A stretch of DNA of 64,000 bases, taken from positions 1,116,001-1,180,000 of the forward strand of contig ML058465.1 of NCBI GenBank assembly GCA_003013855.2, written 5' to 3'. The DNA is from Liriodendron chinense (taxonomy: Eukaryota > Streptophyta > Magnoliopsida > Magnoliales > Magnoliaceae). Both the position numbers and the translations under genes were made by a program. The notes beneath the pieces are model-generated. The model saw nothing but the letters and a program-made list of their open reading frames with translations, did no database searches and was not told the DNA's origin. Each line of letters starts with the position of its first letter. Positions within the stretch are counted from its first letter, which is position 1. Below are positions 56,893-64,000 of this stretch, piece after piece.

Positions 56893-59800
56893 ATGGCCAG
56901 CGATCCTTCACAGGCCGGTCCTTCGGGTCCTCCCCAGACTCCTTCCAAGCGTAAGCGCGCTGCTGCCAAGCAGGTCGTCAGACCATCCGTTGAAAATCCA
57001 CAGTGGTTTTTCCCTCCAGAAACGTTCAACTTTTATGAACACATCCTCACGTTATCGAAGGATATACAGAAGAAGGTCCTTCGCGATAGGATCGTGCCGC
57101 CTCCTCCAGACGGGGGCACACAGGAGCAATGGGATGCATGGTACGCTCCTCTCCCGGGTTTCCAGAGTGACGGGGCAACGGGTTCTGAAGAGGGCGAGGC
57201 GAGTCCGTCGATCCCTACCCAGTCTACCAGGCGCGGTCGCCCGAAGAGGGCTGGCAAAGGTGCCAAGCAAGTGTACTTGGAGAACCAGACCAAGTCTAGA
57301 TCGGACAAGATGAAGGTGGCCTGGTCTAGTGCCAAGCTTGTTACTACGCCACTCGTCGTGAGGAATCCTTACACTCGGGAGTATATTCGTTACGCGAAGA
57401 GTTATCAACGGCAGCGGTCTCTCCCGAGGATCGAACCGTCCGACATTTGCAGGAATAACTCCTTCTACGGTGTCGATGCTTGGACATCCGGCCTGGCGCC
57501 ATTCCTCAGTTGTTCTCTCTCCAAGAACGGGAAGCAGCAGTCGGTCCTGGGCATGAAGGATATGATTTTCCTAGAGCTGAATCACAATCCCCATCAGCCC
57601 TTTCCTAGGCATTATTTCGAGACTCTCCGCCAAAGGTTTCACCATCTGGGGGATGCCAAAATCTGGTTGTCCGGGGCGTTCCGGACTCGCGGCCATCTGG
57701 TCCTTCATCCGGGCTACGAGGCGTGGGCGAACCGGATCTTGGAACAGCACAGGGCGACCTTACGGGCGGTGGGTCTGTACAAGGCGATTGAAGCGACATC
57801 AAGCTACTTTTGCCGAGAGCCTTGGGTATACAAGGGCTTCCTCAACCACTGGTGTTCCATCACCAATTCCTTCCACATGCCGTGCGGCGAGATGAGCATC
57901 TCGCTCTGGGATCTCAACAGGATCGCAGGCCTCCCAATTCTCGGGAGGATTTATGATGAATGGGTCCCGAGTGACGATGAGCTGTCGCGAAAGAAGAAAG
58001 GCATCAACGAAGGCTTCTTCTCCGAGGCCTGCTACGAGTTGTTTGCCGAACTACCCCAATTTTGGGGTCTCAAAGATAAGCTCCTTTTCGAGGATTGGCT
58101 GGTCTACTTCAGCCACGGCTTGAAGTAAGTTTTCTGCAACGAATTGTGCCTTACTGTTCTATCACGCTTCTTTCTTTCTGCTAACGCCTCTTCCTTTCCC
58201 CTCTTCAGCTTGGACTACGCGGCCTTCGACGAGGGTCGTGGTGATAAGGCGCTTTTGGAGAAACGAATGAGGGAGAACTTCCCGCGCCCCAACAAACTCT
58301 CCCCCTCCTGCGAGCTGGCCGGCTTCCTGGCATATTGGCTCAGTTGCATGGCGCTTTCGAGCTCTAAGCAGGCGGATAATATCAGAGTGTCTTGCTTCGC
58401 CGTCGCAGGGGCCCTGGCGAACAGTCACCGGTACGCGCTGGCTCCAGTGGTCTTATGTTCTATATACCGAGCATTCGGTTACATCATCAGCAACAAGGAG
58501 CGCGTTGCTTATGGGATGAACTCCGCTTACTGTGGATGGCACTTTTTCTCTGGTTGGCTCGGGGTATACTTCCCCTGGGTCTATGGCGTAAGGCGCGGAG
58601 ATTACATCAGAGAGGAGAAGCTCCCACTACACTTTTTCCAGAAGAAGAGGATGATCAGCCATAACTTAAACACTATCGAAGATAGGATCGTGGGGCTCGA
58701 TGACGTATACTTCTATCACTTCTCTGGTACCCGTAGCGAAGAGTCAGTCCTGTGCACGGATGACGACGGCATTGACTATTACGAGCGTTCCTTCCTGATC
58801 GCGATTCGTCCTTCGTCACTGTCGCTCCGCGAAGGGCTGGAGTTCTGGAGGGAGCCTTATTATCCAAATCATTTTGCCCGCCAATTCGGGTATGACCAGG
58901 GAGTGCCAGCGACCCTAGAACCAGTGACGCGTGAGCAGCGGGCGTACGGTGTTGGGCCTATTCACTGGAAGTGGATGTGGCGGCAACTTCTGCTGACCGG
59001 AACCGGTTGTTCCTTCGTGATCCCGGGGATGCAGTGTTTTGCCGGAGCCACCTTTGGGTGGATGAGGTGGTGGGCCCACCAATACGCGCTGGTGCGGAAT
59101 AAAATGCTCGTTACCGAGTCCGTCTTCGTCACCCCCCATCGTTACGCCTACTCCTGCCAACGGGCTTGGCTATGTATCAGAAAATCTTCATCAACCTGCA
59201 GTGCCAGGCACGGAGAGATTGCAAACCTCCTTGAACGTGGTGATCGATCATGAAAAGCCGGAGCACACCCTGGAAGGCTGGATCGCCTATGGGGAGAGGA
59301 ACGTGACAGTGGTGGGGCCAGAGTTCCCGTCTCTCGGCCCTATCGATGAGTTTCCTGCTGAGGGCGATGTTCTGAGAGGGGGAGATGACGGTAATGATGG
59401 TGAAGAAGGCGACGATGGTGATGATGGCATGGCTGAGGCAGGGGACGAGGAAAATGATGTTGCCGCGGAAGGCGATGGTGGTGGTAGGGACGGCGATGAT
59501 GCTATAGGCGGAGCTGGCAGAGGTGATGATGATGCGGGAGGTAGTGGAGGCGGAGGCTCTGATGGTGATGATGGTGATAATAATGGTGACAACGGTGGTG
59601 ATGGTGGTGATGAGGGCGATGAGAGTGTATGGGCTGAGCGCGCCGGCCCTCGGGTGAAAACTGCTCCTCGTCTTCTCGTCGTTTGCGGTGGCAAGAAAAT
59701 AAAGGATTTGTGGAAACTGCGTAGGGTCGAGCGCCTGCGGGAGCAGCTTTCGAAGGAGGCTGGCGATGCTCCGATCGTTAACACGGGGGAAGCCAGGGAA

Positions 59801-60776
59801 GAGGGCGAGCTAAGCTCTCAAGCCAACCTGAGCCAAGGCTGCCCTACCCTGGGGAGCAATGAGAGTGAGCCTATTTATGATAGGTCTATCCCTGAAGAGG
59901 ATGTGGGGGCAATCTTCATGGACTTGGATTATGAGGCACCTGCCGAGTCTGTCCTTCCCCCCCAATCCTTCTGTGGCGGATGCTGAAGCTCAAAGCGGGG
60001 TGCTGGAAGAGATCGTCGCCGTTGTGGAAGGGGTAGCGGTTCCTACTATTGAGTTGAGCGCGCTCGATCCTGTTGTGGGGGCTCCTCCTTCCGCTGAACC
60101 GTCGTTAATTGAATCTGCCGTTGAAGTTCCGTCCGTCGCCACGTCGTTGCTAGCCGAACCTGCCACCGCAATTCCTCCTGTTGTTGGGCCAGCGCCTGAT
60201 GCCAATATTCCCGAGGTCGTGGTGATATCCTCCCCGGAATTGCCTGAACCATTGACTGAGGGAACAACGGAGCCGGCCTCAGCGTCACCTGTGCCCACCA
60301 CTTCATCCAGCGTCGTTGCCGTTGGCGTTCCTGATGTTGCTGGTATGTCATTTGCTTTTACTGTCTTGACTGCTTCCCTTCTGACGACGATTTTTCTATA
60401 CTAACGCTTTCCACTTTCTGTGCTAGTGGCTGCTCCTGCTGATGCCTCAGTGCCTGTGGCGTTGCCGGAGTCATTCGTCTCGTCCCTTCGGGGTCTGTCG
60501 AGGACCAAGTCAAACCTTCTCAAGGGTCTTCTGTCTGACATCGCCGACTCTTTAAGGCATGAGGAGGAATGGCCTATCTTATACGAGGCGTTGCAAGCAC
60601 TAGGGCTTAACGCTGCCTGGCTTGGGATTGACTTGTCCTCCATAATCAATCAAGTGACTCTGTTTAAGGAACAGGTAGCCCGAGAATGTGAGGCGAAAAG
60701 CCTCCAAATTGACCCTTCTACTAAGGAAAAGCGTGGTCACTTGCGGTCCCTTCTCCCTGTTAGATCTAGAGAATGA
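56893..60776 (+). CDS. Plant mobile domain (PMD) protein gene with AT-hook-like motif, two frameshifts
   Basis: Exon 1 56893-58124, exon 2 58209-60342, exon 3 60427-60776; both introns GT-AG, the second with a TACTAAC branch site. Start ATG follows TTTGCAGGTTTATA. N-terminus has a KRKR nuclear-type motif (residues 19-22) and an AT-hook-like RRGRPKR near residue 113. The PMD signature is at about 320-350 (WCSITNSFHMPCGEMSISLW, LNRIAGLPILG), with FARQFGYDQGVP near 635. An Asp/Gly-rich acidic linker (about 802-888), a Pro/Val/Glu-rich stretch and a helical C-terminal part follow. PMD proteins occur in transposons and as domesticated host genes such as MAIN/MAIL1, acting in chromatin silencing. 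Exon 2 is frameshifted at a C6 run (59132-59137) and a C7 run (59957-59963); one C less in each gives a single frame of about 1,237 codons. The last six codons lie inside the right LTR. PMD call strong; intactness unsure. Confidence 0.8.
58125..58208 (+). other. PMD gene intron 1
   Basis: GTAAGT donor, CTCTTCAG acceptor, a pyrimidine-rich tail and a CTAAC branch-like site. Joins HGL to LDYAAFDEG through an AAC codon split 2+1. Confidence 0.85.
60343..60426 (+). other. PMD gene intron 2
   Basis: GTATGT donor, TACTAAC branch site near 60398, GTGCTAG acceptor. Keeps the reading frame. Confidence 0.8.
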
Positions 60777-61009
60777 ACATTCTCTGGAATGTGGTGTTTA
60801 GTTGCTCTGGGGTTCTGAATAATAGAAACATTCATAGACAATCACAGGTATTCACAAAGGTACACAAGAGAAGAGATATCGTAAGGCAAATTTTATTCCA
60901 GAGATTCTGAGATCTTGTACATTCCAGGCCGCGATCTGGCACGAGCCCTTAATTACATCGAATGGATCGATCACCCTTGATTAAAAGGCAAAAGTAAATG
61001 TATACGCCT

Positions 61010-61200
61010 TAGAGAAAAATAAAGCAAATAAGGAAGCAAAAATATAAATCATGCACGCCACAAGGAACACAGAGATTTTTATGTGGAAACCCTTGCGGGA
61101 GAAAACCACGGCACAAAGCGACAAAACTCTACTATGAATAGCAATTGTACATGAGGTGGAGTATTCAGAAAAAGTCCAAATCGATGGGCAGAAGACTAAG
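61010..61200. repeat. Insertion in the right LTR resembling a Copia LTR piece
   Basis: Absent from the left LTR. Contains TTATGTGGAAACCCTTGCGG and AAACCACGGCACAAAGCG, the complement-type landmark of Copia LTRs, similar to 8560-8640. Confidence 0.5.
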
Positions 61201-62159
61201 TCATCAGGGACTATGGCCTTAGAGTTCGTGGTCGTAGAGACCTGTATTTTTGTGTGGTCGTAGAGACCTGTGTTTGTATGGTCGCGGAGACCTGTATTTG
61301 TTGTGTTTTGTTATGGACTGATCCATCTTTGTACGAGTCAGATGTCTATGTCTCATGTTTTGACCAGAGGTCCGGGCTGAGACTGTCAGGGTTTTTAACC
61401 GAGGGGTGCGACTCTGGGCCTGCGCCCGTCATTTGTGACGGGTGATCGCGGGAAGACCGATCTGCAGTTGTATGTACCTGAGCAGCTCAACCAGCGGATG
61501 CCGTTTGGATGGGTAGGGCATCGACTGTTCTTGAAGTGCCAGTCTTTAACAAATTGTGTGTGATAGTTTTAGAACTCTTTTGGTATGGTTTCTCGTGTTA
61601 ACCATAGTCCCATTTGGTTAGTCCAAGAGCATTAATCTGGGCTAAGACATGTTTGTACAATGAATACAGTAAATATGAAGTTTCTGCAAGCAGTCGTCGA
61701 ATCGTGTTGGAGTCTGGTGATTCGTCTTCGGGCGCGTTCTGGCTTCTGTTCACTTGCTGATAGTCGATATGCAACAGAAGCTCAGTTTGAGATCTGCTTG
61801 TATACACGAATATGCGGGACATTGCAAACAAAGTGAGGTAGTCTTTAGTACATGCCAAATATCATAGAGCGAATGTTAGATTAAGCGGAATGAGACATAG
61901 TGCATGTTAGATTATGTAGCGAGAATGCTAGATTAGATGGGGCTATGCATAATGAGTATGTAACAAAGCCACATCATGTTGGGTGCATGTGCAATTAAGT
62001 TAAATTAGGCTGAGTGCAATCTAGGCACACTTCAACTAAGACAAATTAAGTTAAGCACATGGCAGCTGGTGCTGAGAGCATGCTCATTGGTCAGGGGTAG
62101 ATATGCTTAGAGAGGGGTGGATGCATTCCAGCCAAGGACACATGCCATTTTAGAGGGAG

Positions 62160-62412
62160 CACATGCTGCTAAGGACCGGCAGCGCATGATGGTAACGGCT
62201 GGCAACGCATGGCTTTTTATAGGCGGCGTATGGTGCAAAGGGCTGACAGCGCATGGCTTTATTTAGAGCCAGCGCGTCCCCGCTTCAAACCTTAGTGCAT
62301 GCCCACTTTTGGAGCCAGCGCGTGATGAAAATCACTCTATATCCAGCGCGTGGTGAAAATCGCCCCACGCTACAAAGGCTAGCGCATCGCTCCGTTTGAA
62401 GGGCTAGCGCGT
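62160..62412. repeat. AGCGCGTG / AGCGCATG motif array
   Basis: About nine copies of GCCAGCGCGTG, GGCTAGCGCGTC or GGCAGCGCATGG-like motifs, in the same position relative to the TATA box as the ACGCACC array in the left LTR. Confidence 0.8.
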
Positions 62413-62445
62413 CAAAAAAAAATCGCCCCTTCTCGTCCGCTCTCC

Positions 62446-62491
62446 TCTCTCTTCTACTCTCTCTCTCTCTCCTCTCCCTCTCTTCTCTTCT
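62446..62491. repeat. CT microsatellite
   Basis: CTCTCTCCTCTC-type run; a GA-rich leader on the minus strand downstream of the TATA box. Confidence 0.8.
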
Positions 62492-62511
62492 TGAATGCCA
62501 TTCACGCAACC

Positions 62512-62521
62512 CCTTTATATA
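62512..62521 (-). promoter_or_regulatory. TATA box of the right LTR, minus strand
   Basis: TATATAAAGG on the minus strand followed by a purine-rich leader, the same order as in the left LTR. Confidence 0.5.
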
Positions 62522-62559
62522 GTTGTTGGTTTGGGAGTTGTAACGGTTCATATATATCC

Positions 62560-63295
62560 TCTTATGGTGTAGTCCACTTGAAACTTGGATCAGGTTAATC
62601 TTGTGTATTCTGGCACGTGTGGACCACACTGATCCTGTGAACATGTCAGATTCTCCAAATCACTCAGATGGTGGGCTGTTGGAGGCGCTGGACGCTGGTT
62701 AATGTTGATAATACGTATGTACCATGAGTTTGCATGGTTAGTACGTCTTTTGGAAAACCTGTTAGTGGGTCTCCTTTGTAGTTCGTGGGCCCCAAATCTA
62801 AGCGGTTCATTAGTTTAGGGTCGTCATTCTAGGAGGTGGCCTCAAGTTTCACCTAAATCCGAGTTCCAGGTGGGCCATACGAGAGGAAACAGTTCCACCG
62901 TTCAATCACCGTTGAAGACTTATGTGGAGCCATAGAAGTATCAGATCAAGCTAGCATTTATGCATATGACACGTGTGGGCATTTGTGATTCTCTGAATGT
63001 TTCAGATGTTTCAAAGGGCATCATGGTGGCCCCACACGACTTCAACCAGTAACCGATTCTCAATCAGCGCTTGGGCGCATGTCTTTACGACAGTGGCTTT
63101 TTCCACGTTTGCATGCTTCCACGTGTTTGGCAAACTTTTAGGTGGGTCCCATTTATAGGGCATGGGTTTAAGATTGAAACCGTTCATCAGCTCGGGAGTG
63201 CTATTCCAGGAGGTGGTCCCAAGTTTGGGGCAAATCAGATGTTCAGGTGGGCCATACCATAGAAAATAGTGTCACCGTTGTTTTGCCGTTGAATG
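62560..63295. repeat. Foldback pieces in direct order
   Basis: The GGGCCCCAAATCTAAGCGGTT..AGGTGGGCCATACGAGAGGAA stretch (62788-62895) repeats as GGGTCCCATTTATAGGGC..CAGGTGGGCCATACCATAGAA (63142-63262). These are same-direction copies of a distant foldback relative rather than a mirrored pair. Confidence 0.5.
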
Positions 63296-63299
63296 ATAT

Positions 63300-63511
63300 T
63301 TGGGAGTGCTCATGACGAGAGTGGTCATATCCCGGAGTGCTCATATTCGGGAGTGCTCATGACGGGAGTGGTCATATTCGGGAGTGCTCATATTCGGGAG
63401 TGCTCATGACGGGAGTGGTCATATTCGGGAGTGCTCATATTTGGGAGTGCTCATGACGGGAGTGCTCATATCCGGGAGTGCTCATGTTCAGGAGTGGTCA
63501 TGACGAGAGTG
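63300..63511. repeat. 15/16-bp satellite array
   Basis: About thirteen copies of CGGGAGTGCTCATATT / CGGGAGTGSTCATGA. They fall into a higher-order pattern of roughly 47 bp (three units) in its middle part. Confidence 0.85.
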
Positions 63512-63521
63512 CTCACGAGTT

Positions 63522-63806
63522 GAACTGCTCGCATGTTCGGGATGCGACCTCTTTTAACGAGCACGAGCCGAGCTGCTCACATGTTCGGGATGCGACCTCT
63601 TTTAACGAGCACGAGCCGAGCTGCTCGCATGTTCGAGATGCGACCTCTTTTAACGAGCATGAGCCGAGCTGCTCGCATGTTCGGGATGCGACCTCTTTTA
63701 ACGAGCACGAGCCGAGCTGCTCACATTTCGGGATGCGACCTCTTTAACGAGCACGAGCCGAGCTGCTCACATGTTCGGGATGCGACCTCTTTAACGAGCA
63801 CGAGCT
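63522..63806. repeat. 48-bp satellite array, six copies
   Basis: Unit starts GAGCTGCTCACATGTTCGGG and ends AACGAGCACGAGCC. Copies begin at 63522, 63570, 63618, 63666, 63714 and 63760; the last two are shortened by 1-2 bp. Because 48 is a multiple of three, it makes an artificial open frame with a 16-residue repeat. Confidence 0.9.
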
Positions 63807-64000
63807 GAGCTGCTCACATATATAGGCTGCTGGTACTATAGGCTAAGGGATGTCATCGCTGATCATTAGTAGTTAAACGTGCTCGCACGTCGGAAGCTGC
63901 TCGCGAGACAAGCTGCTCGCATATATAGGCTGCTGGTACTATGAGCTGAGGGACGTCCTCGCCATGACCAGAGACCAGGGCTGCTCGCATAACCAGAGAC
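63807..64000. repeat. Further degenerate repeat, runs off the window
   Basis: GCTCACATATATAGGCTGCTG then GTACTATAGGCTAAGGGATGTC at 63817-63860 recurs at 63915-63960 as a 100-bp scale duplication. Confidence 0.7.

Larger units (their letters stand above)
60758..62600 (-). repeat. Right LTR-like sequence of the PMD gene locus
   Basis: Starts TGTTAGATCTAGAGAATG; the first 780 bp match 52986-53520 with about 200 bp inserted at 61010-61200. A minus-strand TATA box lies at 62512 with a CT/GA-rich leader beside it, as in the left copy. The far end is not resolved because foldback pieces begin near 62560. Cuts into the PMD gene at 60757. Confidence 0.5.

Noticed and set aside
59287..59784. 165-codon minus-strand frame rich in Ser and Pro
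   Set aside because: Antisense shadow of the Asp/Gly-rich linker of the PMD gene.
63522..63806. CRISPR-like regular repeats
   Set aside because: Units are contiguous with no unique spacers and the organism is a plant.
63478..63808. Open frames with a 16-residue repeat
   Set aside because: Produced by the 48-bp satellite because its length is a multiple of three; no start context, no unique sequence.

Overview
This is an intron-bearing, retrotransposon-dominated plant nuclear window. Only one conventional host gene is visible: the 5' end of a plant UDP-N-acetylglucosamine pyrophosphorylase gene on the minus strand at 1.07-2.28 kb, which runs off the left edge. The rest is repeats. A dispersed foldback repeat of about 430-490 bp (inner arms beginning GTGGGGCCCACC and running into TATCCAC..CCGTCCATC) occurs roughly twenty times. 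I associate that repeat with magnoliid genomes, so a magnoliid tree is my best guess; this is inference, not proof.

Layout. 1-2.3 kb: host gene with two related Tourist-like MITEs in its introns. 2.6-18.1 kb: foldback elements (FB1-FB14), other inverted-repeat elements and LTR remnants. 18,322-45,820: a tandem segmental duplication of a unit of about 7 kb. Copy 1 (18,322-29,022) carries a 3.4-kb LTR-like insertion with a 5-bp target duplication. Copy 2 (29,023-45,820) carries a complete but dead 10.1-kb Athila-type Ty3/Gypsy element (minus strand, 33,460-43,592; LTRs, tRNA-Asp type primer site, polypurine tract, 5-bp target duplication). Each insertion has its empty site in the other copy. 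46.3-52.4 kb: a SIRE-like Copia element (LTR end, tRNA-Met primer site, gag start) that appears split by another LTR-type insertion containing decayed foldback pieces.

52.4-62.5 kb is the most unusual part. Two related LTR-like sequences (starting 52,986 and 60,758) enclose a GC-rich block with two plus-strand genes. One encodes a 208-aa helical protein of unknown function. The other encodes a long three-exon protein with an N-terminal nuclear-targeting-like motif, an AT-hook-like motif and a plant mobile domain (PMD). The long gene is broken by two frameshifts, each at a C homopolymer, and its 3' end runs into the right-hand LTR. A dense array of GGTGCGTG / CACGCACC motifs, many paired as hairpins, covers the left LTR and the leader of the two-gene unit. 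Promoter-like TATA boxes point outward in both directions from this array.

62.5-64 kb holds foldback fragments and two simple satellites (15/16-bp and 48-bp units). Across the window, several unrelated LTRs each contain their own cluster of short GC-rich palindromic motifs (ACCGGT; CTTCGG..CCGAAG; GGTGCGTG..CACGCACC; GCGCGTG). No tRNA, rRNA or CRISPR array was found. All divergence statements are by eye.
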